Assembly (NCBI GenBank): GCA_003013855.2
Contig: ML058484.1
Location: forward strand, 6,063,344-6,127,343
From: Liriodendron chinense
Lineage: Eukaryota; Streptophyta; Magnoliopsida; Magnoliales; Magnoliaceae
Direction of reading: 5' to 3'
DNA length: 64,000 nt
Positions 12,565 to 24,235 of the stretch are shown one piece after another. The notes beneath the pieces are model-generated. The model was not told where the DNA came from. It saw only the letters and a list, made by a program, of their open reading frames with translations, and did no database searches. The position numbers and the translations under genes are program-made. Positions within the stretch are counted from its first letter, which is position 1. Each line of letters starts with the position of its first letter.

Positions 12565-13082
12565 GGGCGAGACTTGGGTGAGACCCCCGGAACCACCGAT
12601 GTGGGTGGGACCCTGAACCTAGGGCTCACCTGTATGTATTCATTGCATATCCATGCCGTCCATCTGTTTCTTTATATTATTGTAGGGTGCTGTTCCAAAA
12701 ATGAAGCAGATTAAAATTTTAGGTGGACCACACCACAAGAAACCGTGTTCACTAAACACCTATCATTAAAAACTTCCTGGTGGACGTCCACCGTAATGTT
12801 TATTGACCATCCAATCTGTTGATAATGTCGCAGACCAGAATGAAATATAAAAAAACAAATATAAGGTTCATAGAAAACTTTTGTGGCCCACAAAAGGTTT
12901 TTAATGGTCATTGGCCAGCGTTTCTTATATTGTGGTCCACCCGAAATTTGCATCTGCTACGATTTTTCTACATTGGCATCAAATAAGCCAGAAAAGCAGA
13001 TGTACGGAATGGATATATAATTCATGCTTTGAGGTGGGCTCCTATGTTCAGGGTCCCACCCACATAGCTGGTTCGAGGGTCT
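12565..13082. mobile_element. Palindromic MITE with long inverted termini
   Basis: The outer arms are GGGTGAGACC...GTGGGTGGGACCCTGAAC and the inverted CAGGGTCCCACCCACAT...GGTCTCACC. Flanks are TTCCAAGTG (12556-12564) and CACCAAGTG (13083-13091), 7 of 9 matching. The paralogous position at 60588-60612 reads CCAAGTGTTAGATATTTG with no insertion, giving an empty site. Confidence 0.8.
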
Positions 13083-13101
13083 CACCAAGTGTAAGATATT
13101 T

Positions 13102-13299
13102 GGGAGCGAATTAGGTGAGAACCCCGGATCCGCCGAGGTGGGTGAGACCATTGAAAATCCATTAAGTTTTCAATGGTAGATATTCAATCACGACTGTTTC
13201 TATGGTGTGGTCCACATAACATTTGAGTTAGCTTCATTTTTTATATCATACTCTAGCTTTCAAAATGATTGGATGGTGGGTATCACCTAATCCGCTCCC
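13102..13299. mobile_element. Short palindromic MITE, perfect 9-bp target duplication
   Basis: Termini GGGAGCGAATTAGGTGA and the inverted TCACCTAATCCGCTCCC. A perfect duplication AAGATATTT lies at 13093-13101 and 13300-13308. It landed about ten bases to the right of the 12565-13082 insertion. The paralogous site at about 60600 is empty. Confidence 0.9.
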
Positions 13300-13330
13300 A
13301 AGATATTTGTTTTATGTGAAGTAACGAATA

Positions 13331-13856
13331 ATTCCACCCTGGAAAGCCTTGCGCAGGAAGTTCCTGCCTGGGAACCAAGGTGGGGCCCACAGTGATGTTT
13401 TTGATGAATCCACCCCGTTCATCCGTTTTGGGAGCTCATTTTAGAAAGTGAGAACAAAAATGAACCGAATCCAAGACTCAAGTGGGCCTCACTAAAGAAA
13501 AAATGGGTAGGTAAATTACTACCGTTCAAACCTCCCTGGGATCCACAGTAAATTACAAAAAAATGATGTTTATATGACATCCATACCGTTCATAACGTCA
13601 CTGCTACTGGGATGAACTGGAAACACAAATATTATCCTGATTCGAAACTCCTGTGGCTCCACAAATATTTCAACTGTAGACGTTTAATCCTCACGTTTTC
13701 GGCCCACTTGAGTCTTGGATCCAGTTTTTTTTTTTCCTCAGTTCTAAAATGACCTCCCAAAACGGATGAACAGGGTGGATTCATAAAAAAACATCACTGT
13801 GGGCCCCACCTTGGTTCCCAGCGCAGGAACTTCTGCGCCGCACGAAATCCGCGCCC
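13331..13856. mobile_element. Palindromic MITE, different outer termini
   Basis: The arms are GTTCCTGCCTGGGAACC...GTGGGGCCCACAGTGATG and the inverted CATCACTGTGGGCCCCACC...GGTTCCCAGCGCAGG. The paralogous block at about 17680 reads CCAATAATTGGGTATATAG without it. I could not settle the exact target duplication. Confidence 0.75.
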
Positions 13857-13878
13857 AATTGGGTATATAGCTGGAATC

Positions 13879-14475
13879 GGAAGCGGATTGGCCGGTGTGG
13901 CCCGTGTGGGTACGGCTGCTGACGAGGCGTCAGTCCTCCAGTTACGTGAACATACTAACTATTCAAAATAAATTAAGGTTATGAGGGCCCCATAAGGATT
14001 TATTTAATAAATCTACACCGTCCATCCATTTTGAGAGATCATTTTAGATTGTGATCCAAAAACTGAATCATATCCAAAGCTCAAGTGGACCACACCAAAA
14101 AAAGGTAGTGAGGACAATGATTCTCACCATTAAAATATTCCTAGGGACCACCATGATGTTTTTCTGCCATCCAAACTTTTAATAATGTCAAACGGACATG
14201 GATGAAGGGTACAAAAAAATACCATATTGATCTAAAACTTCTGTGACCCCAATAGGGTTTCTATGGTAGACGTTCAATCTCCCACTACATTCTGCAGTGT
14301 GATCCACTTGATATTTGGATCTGTTTTATTTTTGGGTTCAACCGTTATATTAATGTCAAACAATGGACGGACGGTTTGGATATAACCTTAACCTGATGGT
14401 AGGGCCCACAGAACTTGGTCACGTCGGTACACCTGCAAGCTCGCTGCTGTAGGGTACAGCAGCCAATCCGCTTCC
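13879..14475. mobile_element. Palindromic MULE-type MITE, perfect 9-bp target duplication
   Basis: Termini GGAAGCGGATTGGC and GCCAATCCGCTTCC, with flanking GCTGGAATC at 13870-13878 and 14476-14484 identical at all nine bases. Between them lie the palindromic arms (GGGCCCCATAAGG...CACCGTCCATCC and the inverted form). This is the best-preserved copy for defining the family boundaries. Confidence 0.92.
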
Positions 14476-14484
14476 GCTGGAATC

Positions 14485-15415
14485 TTGTCTTTGTCTTGCA
14501 GGGCCGAAACGGGGTACACTGCCGTTTGGGTTTTCAGTGCAAGTGGTCCCATGGTTTGATAATCCAAACGGTTGACATAACATACCACAGCATGGATGTC
14601 CATCCAGAGAAAATCTCCACCATTGGAAGACTTTATCCAGATCAAAACCTGCCGTTGATATAATTACCGTTGAAAGTCTTCCAAAACGGAGGATCCGGGC
14701 CCTCTGAACTTAGTTACGTATGTGGCCACTTGATTTTCACAGCAACCGATCTCCATCATAGGGGCCACCTTATGAACGGGTAGGATGTACGCAATATGTG
14801 ACGTATTGGCAGGAAAAACAGCCACGCATGGGAAGCGTAAGGTTGCATGTGGTTGTTCTACTTGTAAACATTGGGCTTGAAAACTATTCAGGCCCACCCC
14901 GACTCTTTTAAACTGTCAATATTGGGCCCATAAAATATGGGCGGTTAAGATCGCCTACATAAAATAGATCCACTAAGAAATTTGATCCATCTATCTTTTA
15001 GCACCCATCATGGATTGCTTATTGTTGTAAATAATCACTTTTGTTAGACAACCATAACTATGCCATCCATGGCTTGGAAGAAAGGATATCTATTAAAAAA
15101 AGGCAAAATCAAGCATGGATTGTATCATCTCGTCCGTGAAAGTTTTGCAAAGCAGTGCAAGAAATATGTTCTTGACTGAATGGACAGTTCAGATCATTCA
15201 ATTGAACTATCCAAGTTAATAAAATGCAAGTATGAGCACTATAATGTTCTAGAGCCTAGGATCATTTCTTCCCAACATAAACACCACATCATATGTGTAT
15301 TAAATTACCTATCTTTATTACTAGATTGAGGTAAGTGTACCACTGTAAAAATGAAAAAACACACCCTCATTTATGATAGAAACACCCCACAAACCCAAAA
15401 CCCTATCAACTTCAT
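14485..15415. other. Duplicated intergenic block, no gene
   Basis: This sequence matches parts of 18965-19340 and 20240-20750. I see no coding capacity. The last 400 bases are the 3' flank of the PR-10 locus in duplicated form. Confidence 0.6.
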
Positions 15416-15420
15416 GATTT

Positions 15421-15633
15421 CTAGGCATAGGCTTCACCATTCTTTAACAGATACTCTTCCACACCCTTAAACATCCCCGCCACTCCTTCCTTACCTATAT
15501 TCAGCTCCTCTTCAGTGTATTCCACTCCACTGGCAGTGTGGTACTCCGCAGTCACCTTGCACACAGATCCACCGTTGCTTGCCGTCTCGAACTTAACGTG
15601 ATAAACGGCTGAGACGAGCTTTGATCCCACGTC
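15421..15633 (-). pseudogene. PR-10/Bet v 1 gene fragment (3' part of exon 2)
   Basis: The frame from about residue 90 to the stop of the PR-10 protein (GADVGSKLVSAVYHV to KNGEAYA) is preserved and almost identical to the complete gene at 20749-22302; GVAGMF replaces GVKGMF. Upstream of GAD, homology stops abruptly. The next bases, ACCTGATCTGCTACCGTTGG, are the right terminus and flank of the short MITE seen at 11441-11733 and 58714-59002. The copy therefore lacks the first part of exon 2, the intron, exon 1 and the promoter, and cannot encode the protein. The near-identity suggests a recent duplication or gene conversion. Confidence 0.9.
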
Positions 15634-16500
15634 CGCACCTGATCTGCTACCGTTGGCAATCGGTTCCCGCACTGATCGGGCAATCGATACCTTCCATCTA
15701 GATGGTCCATCGCGGATTTTCAGACCATCAGAGCCATCATTTTTCTTGGTTTTCCATCAGTGAATATCAACCGTTAAGCACCTTTTGTTTTCTATGGGTC
15801 CGTTGATCGGATGGATAGGATCAATAGATCAATTATTTTCAACCATTTGTCATTCGAAATAGGGGAAACTAGATGGACGGTCCCAAATGATGAAGTCACA
15901 TGCCACGTGTACAGCTTAGAGATGGCTCTACCGATATTCCGGTTTTCCCGGTTCTACCGTATGATCTGCCGAAACGAAACCGTTGCCGTATCACTCGACC
16001 CGCTGTACAGAATCAGTCCAGTCCAGGCAGTGGCTTTGTGGAGCTCACCGTGATATATGGGTTTCATCCACACCGTTCAGACAATTTTACAGATCATTTT
16101 AGGACATTTACCCAAAAATGAAGCAGATCCAAAGCTCAAGTGGACCACATAACTTCTTGGGGCCACGTCATCCGTCTAGCGGGATGAGGAACATAGGTTC
16201 GTCTCAAAATAACATACGCATGAAAAGCAGGAATAATCACATCCTATCCGTCCATGTAGTGATCACATCTATCAGTAACCCTTGATTGAAACATGCACCA
16301 CTAAAACGTTGCAATCCGTCATTTAGCTCTATCGAATTCGTTTTAGTTTTAATGTTTATTTAAAGTCAGCCCCCAAAATTGATGAATCGAGTTTTATGTA
16401 ATTTTCAAATTTAAGCCATCCATTACTAGGGCCCACTAGATGGACGGTATAGATCCACCGTCACACCTTCCAAGTGGGGCGCGACTTGGGTGAGACCCCG
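15634..16500. repeat. Third copy of a duplicated intergenic block
   Basis: Matches 11724-12590 and, more distantly, 58993-59350 plus 60300-60590. It includes the GATCGATAGGATC-type stretch and the truncated MITE left arm at 16028-16155. No gene is evident; the open frames at 15811-16121 have counterparts that are not conserved as proteins. Confidence 0.7.
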
Positions 16501-16985
16501 CAACCAGTGATGTGGGTGGGACCCTGAACCTAGGCCCTCCTGGATGTGTTGTCCATCTGTTTCTTCAGAATATTCTAGGATGCTGTTCCAAAAATGAAGC
16601 AGATTAAAATTTTAGGTGGACCACACCACAGGAAACAGTGCTCACTAAACACCTACCATTATAAACTTCCTGGTGAACGAACGTCCACCGTAATGTTTAT
16701 TGACCATCCAATCTGTTGATAAGGTCACAAAGACCAAGATGAAATAAAAAAACAAATATAAGGTTAATAGAAAACTTTTGTGGCCCACAAAAGGTTTTTA
16801 ATGGTAATTAACCAGTGTTTTGTATATTGTGGTCCACTCGAAATTTGCATCTGCTTAGATTTTTCTACCTTGGCATCAAATAAGCCAGAAAAGTAGATGA
16901 ACAGAATGGATATATAATTCATGCATTGAGGTGGGCTCCTACAGTCAGGGTCCCACCCACATAAGTCTCACCCAAGTCGGGTGGT
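16460..16985. mobile_element. Palindromic MITE, decayed duplicate of 12565-13082
   Basis: Shares the long inverted termini (GTGGGTGGGACCCTGAACC and CAGGGTCCCACCCACAT) with internal deletions relative to the 12.6 kb copy. Confidence 0.7.
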
Positions 16986-17256
16986 ACCCATTGAAAATCC
17001 ATTAAGTTTTCAATGGTAGAGATTCAATCACGACTATTTCTATGGTGTTGTCCACGTAACATTTGAGTTAGCTTCATTTTTTGTATCATACCCTAAAATG
17101 AGCTTTCAAAATGGTTGGATGGTGTGGATTTAAGACATATACATCACTATGAGCCCCACAGTCAGGGATCCCACCCACTTAGGTGGATTCGGGTCTCACG
17201 TAAGGGCGCGGATCAGCTAGTCCCACGGCATAATGGGTGGTTTCAAATCTCCGTAG

Positions 17257-17645
17257 GCCCCACCATGATGTATGTGTTTTATCCATGCTGTCCATCCATT
17301 TTGGTCTTATTTTAAGTCACAAGCCCAAAATTGAGACAGATCCAAATCTCAGGTGGACCACACCACAAGAAAACATTGGGAATTGAACGTCCACTATTAA
17401 AATATTCCAAGGGCGCAGTGCAATGTTTATTTTCCATCCAACCTCTTGATAAGGTCACATAGACCTATATGAATGGAAAAAACAAACATAAGCTTGATAC
17501 CAAATTTCTGTGGCCCTCAAAAAGTTTTCAACGGCAGACGTTTAATCCCCACTGTTTTCCTGTGGTGTGGTCCACTCAATATTTGGATCTGTCTCATTTT
17601 TTGGCTCGTACCTTAAAATAAGACCAAAAATGGATGAACGGCTTG
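17257..17645. mobile_element. Palindromic MITE
   Basis: Left arm TAGGCCCCACCATGATGTATG; right arm ends GGATGAACGGCTTGG. Outer inverted repeats are decayed and no target duplication was found. Confidence 0.65.
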
Positions 17646-17770
17646 GTTTACGTGAAGTACCGTCGCAGAGAAAAACCAATAATTGGGTATATAGCTGGAA
17701 TCGGAAGCGGATTGGCCGGTGTGGCCCATGTGGGTACGGTTGCTGACGAGGCGTCAGCCCTACAGTTACG

Positions 17771-18445
17771 TATTATTTATTTATTTATTTATTTTTTGGG
17801 TTAGTTCACACGGAATCGGATTGGTCCGCACGCTAGCGTACGGAGTAAACTCAGTTGGGCCCACATAGAATGTATGTGATTTATCTATTCCGTCCATATG
17901 TTTTTCCAGCTCATTTTAGTCGTTGAGCCTAAAATTTAAGCGTATCCTAAATCTCAAGTGGACCATGCCACAGAAACAGTGGGAATAATGATTTCCACCG
18001 TTGAAACCTTTGCGGGCCCTACAGTGATGTCTATTTGTCATCCAAACTGTTCATAATATCACATGAATATGGATGACGGGAAAACACAAATATCAACTTG
18101 AGCCTCTAAGAATTTTTCAATGGTAGACATCTAGTTCGCTACTTTTCTTGTGGTGTGGTCCACTTTAGATATTTATATGCTTCATTTATTGGACACCATA
18201 CCTAAACTTTTCTGTTAAGATGGATGGACGGAGTGGATAAAATATATAAATCACTGTAGGCCCCACATAGTTTACTCCACACGCTAGCGTGCGGAGTAAC
18301 TACCCAGCCCAATCCGCTTCAAGTTCACACACCCCATTGTTGGTACACCCACCCACCTCCTGTTAGGTCAGTCGCATCACAATATTAACCACTCCACTGG
18401 AATCGATACCAGTGACCTCGATGTTGAAACGAGGATATCTTCACT
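17771..18445 (-). mobile_element. tRNA-derived SINE with 16-bp target duplication
   Basis: Flanked by CAGCCCTACAGTTACG (17755-17770) and CAGTCCTCCAGTTACG (18446-18461), 14 of 16 identical. The paralogous empty site at about 13934-13949 confirms the insertion. On the minus strand it has a B-box-like GGTATCGATTCCAG and an AAATAAATAAAT-type tail. Without the nested MITE it is about 156 bases. Confidence 0.85.
17812..18321. mobile_element. Palindromic MITE nested in the SINE, perfect 9-bp target duplication
   Basis: Flanked on both sides by AGTTCACAC (17803-17811 and 18322-18330). Termini GGAATCGGATTGG and CCAATCCGCTTCA, then a subterminal palindrome CACGCTAGCGT on each side, then the family arms. 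The youngest layer of a three-level nest. Confidence 0.92.
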
Positions 18446-19329
18446 CAGTCCTCCAGTTACGTTAGCATACTAACTATTCAAAATAATTAAGGTTATGTGG
18501 GCCCCATAATGATTTATTTAATACATCTACACCGTCCATCCATTTCGAGAGATCATTTTGGATTCCAAAAAATGAATCATATCCAAAGCTCAAGTGGACC
18601 ACACCAAAAAAAGGTAGCGGGACAATAATTCTCACCATTAAAACATTCCAAGGACCACCATGATGTTTTTCTGCCATCCAAACTTTTAATAAGGTCAAAC
18701 CGATATGGATGAAGGGTAAAAACAAATACCATATTGATCTAAAGCTTCTGTGACCCCAATAAAGTTTCAATGGTAGACCTTCAATCTCCCACTGCATTCT
18801 GCGAGGTGGTCCAATTGATCTTTGGATCGGTTTTATTTTTGAGTTCAACCGTTATAATAATGTCAAACAATGGACGGACGGTTTGGATATAATACTAACT
18901 AGATGGTAGTGCCCACAAAACTTGGTGACGTCAACACACCAGCGAGCTCGCTGCTGTAGGGAAAAGACATGCAGGGCCGAAACGGGGTACACTGCCGTTT
19001 GGGTTTTCAGTGCAAGTGGTCCCATGGTTTGATAATCCAAACGGTTGATATAACATACCTCAGCATGGATGTGCCATCCAGCGAAAATCTCCACCATTGG
19101 AAGACTGTATCCAAATCAAACCCTGCCGTTGATGTAATTACCGTTGAAAGTCTTCCAAAACAGAGGATCCGAGCCCTTTGAACTGATTTACTTATGTGGC
19201 CACTTGATTTTCATAGCAAGCGATCTCCATCATAGGAGCCACCTTATGAACGGGTAGGATGTACGCAATATGTGACGCATTGGCAGGAGAAACAGCCACG
19301 CATGGGAAGCGGAAGGTTGCATGTGGTTG

Positions 19330-20045
19330 TTCTACTTGTGGGCTTGAAAACTATTGAAAATGAAAAATGAAAAATGAGAAACACAGAAGAATTAGTGGCC
19401 ATGTTTTGGACAACCGCGGATTTCCTCTCAACCGTTCATTTATGATGCATCACGTCACGTGACCTGTTCTTGAATAAATGTACGATTGTGATTGGTTTGG
19501 ATACTCATCCTTCATTAGAAAATTGTTGGTGTCATCGCCCGTGGCCCACAGAGTTTGAGGAAATTAAGAAGGCCGACCCCATGTATGCAATTGGCAAATT
19601 TGAAGTGGAGGACGTGGGGCCCACCAAAACTAAAGGATCTGGAATTATCCAATTTTGCAAGATGCCCCACCCAAACGGACGCCTATCCTATGCTGTCGCT
19701 ACCAGTGACCCATGCAAGGTGCTTTGGGCTGCAACTCACATACACCAGTGACCCATGCAAGGTGCTTTGATGTGTATGAGATCCTAACCGTCCAACAGAT
19801 GCACCCCATCATTAGGATGAGACAAACCAAAAAATCAGGTCGATCTATTTATTATGCTTGCCACTCCATGGAAACAAATGCGCCACCACCCAAAGGCATC
19901 CGAACTTGCATGTGGCCCATCTGATGATTGGATGGGCCTGATTTTCGGTTCGACAGTTCATCCGGGTGCATCTTCTGGACTGTTTGGATGTCACACACTA
20001 AAAATAGGGAAAAAGGACACTTTGGTCATTTCATTCCCTAAACCA
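19330..20045. repeat. Duplicated intergenic block shared with 60.9-62.6 kb
   Basis: Matches 60905-61105 and 62340-62630 in order. Open frames such as 19854-20054 have a counterpart at 62431-62640, but the shared peptide fits the duplication alone. I do not see a recognisable protein. Confidence 0.7.
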
Positions 20046-20748
20046 TCCCAGTAAAAAAAATCCCTAAATCATAGAGAAATGTTCCAGTTCTCTCAGAGCA
20101 CTGTAAGTTATAGTTCTCCTAGTTGTATTAGAACATTTAGGCCGTCTAATCCATTGATCTAGACTGTTCATAAGGTCCAACAGACATTTCTTGGACTACC
20201 ATATAATCATCATACTGATTTGACAAATATTCACCATTCGATCAATGGCTTTTAATATGGGCGGTCAAGATCGCATACATAAAACAGATCCACTCAGAAA
20301 TTTGATCCATCTATCTTTTAGCACCCATCATGGATTGCTTATGGTTATAAATAATCACTTTTGTTAGACAACCATAACTATGCCATCCATGGCTTGGAAG
20401 AAAGGATATCTATTAAAAAAAAGGAAAAATCAAGCATGGATTGTATCATCTGGTCCATGAAAGTTTTGCAAAGCAGTGCAAGAAATATGTTCTTGACTGA
20501 ATGGACAGTTCAGATCATTCAATTGAACTATCCAAGTTAATAAGATACAAGTATGAGCACTATAACTTATAGTGTTCTAGAGCCTAGGATCATTTCTCCC
20601 CAACATAAACACCACATCATATGTGTATTAAACTACCTTTCTTTATTACTAGAATAAGGTAAGTGTACCACAGTAAAAGTGAAAAACCACACCCTCATTT
20701 ATGATAGAAACACCCCACAAACCCAAAACCCTATCAACTTCATGATTT

Positions 20749-22302
20749 CTAGGCATAGGCTTCACCATTCTTTAACAGATACTCTTCCACACCCTTGAAC
20801 ATCCCCTTCACTCCTTCCTTACCTATATTCAGCTCCTCTTCAGTGTATTCCACTCCACTGGCAGTGTGGTACTCCGCAGTCACCTTGCACACAGATCCAC
20901 CGTTGCTTGCCGTCTCGAACTTAACGTGATAAACGGCTGAGACGAGCTTTGATCCCACGTCCGCACCCTCGGTGACCGTGTACTTGTACTCGAAGTTGTC
21001 TTTGTCGAGCAGATCCACACGTTCGTTCACGTGGGCGTACGGGATCACTGCACATAAAGATGCGAGTTATTTGATACTCTGTCTATGTATGTCACTTGAT
21101 ATGTAGGCACTTAGAAATAGTGAACGTGGCATATATTGACCCAAATTGAACTGACTACATTGTCCAATAAATGTAAGAAATTTTAATAATTATATAATGA
21201 AATAAGAGTAAGTTTTGGTTAATGATACATTTAAACGGTTAGCCATAATTGCCTGTGTATCATCCATCACACCATGCCAGAGTATTAAATTATTCTTAAA
21301 AAACCAAAAAAAAAGTTAGGGGCGCGGTTTCGGTGGATCCCCGGATCCCTATCTGTGAGGCCCAAGGTGATGTGTTTTTCTTAAATCCACACCGTCCATC
21401 CATTTCTGGGATGGACACTTGGATACTGCAATATATCGATCCGGACCGTCCATTAGGTTCAACATGCACTCGATGGGCTAAGAAAAGTACAAATCATATA
21501 GATTGGACAATATGATCCATCTATTAGATGGACTTCTCTTTTATAGCCATCGGTTTTTAAGCCGAGGAGGTGATGGTCAGGATTCCACGATAGAAGTTAT
21601 TCTTTAGACGTATAAGTAATCCATTATGGATCGCTACCGTTGGATGGATCAAATTGTTGACTAGTAGTATTTTTTAACTGTTGATTAGGCATATTTTTTC
21701 GTAAATGACCTTAACCATCCATTTTATAGGCAATTGATCAGATGGCTAGAATCGTCTGATCGTTGTATTTTTTTTCCTGGAAGCCCATGAAGTGATCGCC
21801 GGACCTAATGGACAGTCTAGATCAATTGACATGACTGTCCACCAGCGTTATAGACGTCTGTTGGGCTAGGCTGTCTTGTTGGGCTTTTATGAATACTCAA
21901 GCTTAAGCCTAGCCCAATAGTTATTTGGCCTTGAAATCATGATCAGGCCCAATCCGTGGGCCTTTAGACATAGGACAAATCCAGCTAAAGTGGGTAGGGT
22001 CTGGATCAGCCCACCCACTGAGTCAAGTTCAACGAGTTGCAGTGCAACTCATTCATTTTCCCTGAGTCAAGCTCAAGCAATCGAGTTTCTGGGCAGAAAG
22101 AGAGGACGGATCGCTAACCGTCGGTGAACTTGAATTGCTTGACGCTTCCGACACCACCGTCGCCTTGGAGGAGGCAAGCACCCGAGACGACCTCCGGCAT
22201 GATCTTTGGGGCCAGGTTGTGGATGTCAAGGACTGAGGCCTTGAACATCCGAGCTGGGGCGACCGGAGACGGGAGCTCAAAGCTGAAACCAGTTACACCC
22301 AT
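20749..22302 (-). CDS. PR-10 / Bet v 1-like protein, two exons
   Basis: Exon 1 is 22119-22302 and exon 2 is 20749-21047, separated by a 1071-base intron (GT at 22118, AG at 21048). The product is 160 residues, the usual PR-10 length. The intron falls after codon 61 plus one base, the classical PR-10 intron position. Exon 1 contains the Gly-rich loop LQGDGGVGSVK (about residues 45-55) and ends KQFKFTD; exon 2 continues VIPYAHVNERVDLLD and ends LLKNGEAYA. Family members are cytosolic proteins with a hydrophobic ligand cavity, often induced by stress or pathogens, and include pollen and fruit allergens. The ligand cannot be told from sequence. A truncated near-identical copy sits at 15421-15633. 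Splice sites are read by eye, not confirmed by transcript. Confidence 0.92.
21048..22118 (-). other. PR-10 intron
   Basis: Starts GTTAGC and ends TGTGCAG on the minus strand. At about 1.07 kb it is long for this family's single intron. It contains a fragment of a palindromic MITE near 21347-21420 (AGGCCCAAGGTGATGTG). Confidence 0.8.
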
Positions 22303-22418
22303 GATTTATGAAGTGGAGATTGGGAAATGGGAAGAGAAAGATCAATGGACGATAATGGATAATGGGTGGGCCTCGTTTAAGAGAGGTTTGAGTGAGTGAA
22401 CTAGATGGAGATGGTGGT

Positions 22419-22427
22419 ATTTATAGA
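22419..22427 (-). promoter_or_regulatory. Probable TATA box of PR-10
   Basis: The minus strand reads CTATAAATA about 117 bases upstream of the PR-10 start codon, leaving room for a 5' leader of roughly 85-90 bases. Confidence 0.6.
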
Positions 22428-22626
22428 TGTGTTTGGGGTATGAGTGTTTGATAGAATTCAGCTTATTTCTAGGAAGTATCCTTTTTTCTAATGAAATTCC
22501 ACGCCCTCTTTCTTAGACTATTGACCAGCTTGAATGGGGAATGGTGAGAGAGATTCTTGTGTCTTTTTACTTGAAGTACTAACCACTGAGTTACTAATGT
22601 ATCTAGACAATGCTTAAATTGCAATG

Positions 22627-22905
22627 CAATGTGTGTGGCCCGTCATTAAATTTCCATGACATCCAATCCGTCCATCATGTGAGAACCCTCATTTTATCCT
22701 TCCATTCCAAAAATCAGGCAGACCCACTATTAGGTGGTCCACACCATGTGAAAATCATGCCTAAAACATCTAAAATCAACTGGTGTGGCCTACCCGAGTT
22801 TTCGAATGGCCATATTTTTTTTTGGGTGTTCGTTCATTCTAGCGGGGTATATTTTAAGTGGATTGGATGGAATACAAAAACTATGGTGGGCCCCACATAT
22901 GCTTT
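22627..22905. mobile_element. Palindromic MITE, short diverged copy
   Basis: Left-arm words TCCAATCCGTCCATCATG and right-arm words ACTATGGTGGGCCCCACA, with a reduced centre. It lies about 200 bases upstream of the PR-10 TATA box. Confidence 0.6.
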
Positions 22906-24235
22906 TCGGGGTTTTTAATAGTGGTTGTCCCCACCACCTTAGTTTTGAATAGGCCTTAGTTTTGTGTTTGAAGGACAACAAGAGGCGGCTCACATGTGGA
23001 TGGATTGGAAGTCATGCACACATCAAGGTGGGCCCCACAATTCGTGTTGTAGATTAAAGCTTAACCCGTGATCAAGCATCACAGTGGATCTGGCCTCATG
23101 TATAAAGCATCTCTATCACTCACTTGGCACTAGTTGGATGGTGATCAATACCGTTGATTGCGTAGGCTACCATGGGCTCTGATTGCCGCCTGAAAAATGA
23201 TTAATGATCCACATTCAACTGGTAAAAATTTGCTACAATTGCATGTTTATTAAGAGTTGTTCATTCACTGTGATTTTCGGCCATTGGCCCATTGGATCAT
23301 CAACGTCGTGGCCCACTGGATTGTGGGTTCCGTTCACCGTATGCATTCTCCACGTGTATGGAGAGGATGTGGCATTTTCATTTAGTAATGCCAGGTAGAG
23401 AGATGAGAACAAAAGACTACCATGCCCCATATGCCTATTTAGGTTTGTTAGCTCCACACGCGTGTGGGAACCCTTAGCATCCACACGCGGCGTATGTTCC
23501 AAAAATGTGCCACGTGTATAAGATCCTATCTTTTCATCAGCTGATCTACACTGTTCAGATCCTTTCTGATAAAAATTAGGCCATTTCACATCTCACGTGG
23601 ATCACAGAACATCAAAACAAAATGAATGGCTAGAATAAAAAATAATTGTCAATTTACTTAGTATACAGTGGCACACTTGATCAGTGAAAATGTCTGATTT
23701 TTCAGCAAGAGAATATAACCACTATTTCCAACCTTATGGAAAGGCCGGATCTCACACACGTGATTCAAATTTGAACGTGTGCCTGGTATAGATATGTGAG
23801 GTTCCACACGCGCGTGGGATTATCTAATCTCCGCTCTTGGATTCCCTTGCTTGACCGCTATTTAAAATCTGTGTATCAGTACTAGACCAATTTACGAGAA
23901 TTTTGTTTTACATTTCAGACTCGAAGACTACAATGTGCGTTTTGTACCACTTACTACGTACCGGTCAGTCGTCTCCGGTCAAAGTGGCTCATGTCTACGC
24001 CGGTCTAGATCGTTCAATCTGTGGGTACCCTTTCTGGTAGGCAAAGAAATTGCACTGATTGGATGTCCCAACCATCTAATTAATGGTCAAATAAATGGAC
24101 AGTTAAGAACTGGTCATCTGTTCATCTCGAAATAGACAGATCAGACTGTTAAGATTGCTCAATTGATGTGAATTTGGGGTATGCTTCATCGATGGTGAGG
24201 CCCCCCATTTCAACTGTTTGGATTTGCATGCATAT
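22906..24235. other. Intergenic, no gene seen
   Basis: One further MITE end (about 23010-23040) and two palindromic words, CCACACGCGTGTGG at 23454 and CCACACGCGCGTGG at 23803. The stretch 24120-24235 is homologous to 35060-35155. No gene is supported; the overlapping open frames at 23233-23589 are not recognisable. Confidence 0.5.

Larger units (their letters stand above)
17703..18961. mobile_element. Duplicate of the 13879 MITE, disrupted by nested insertions
   Basis: It begins GGAAGCGGATTGGCC after GCTGGAATC, as at 13879. After CAGCCCTACAGTTACG it is interrupted by a SINE (17771-18445), which in turn carries a complete second MITE (17812-18321). The host element resumes at 18462 and ends without its right terminal repeat, lost in a deletion near 18961. 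Confidence 0.85.
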
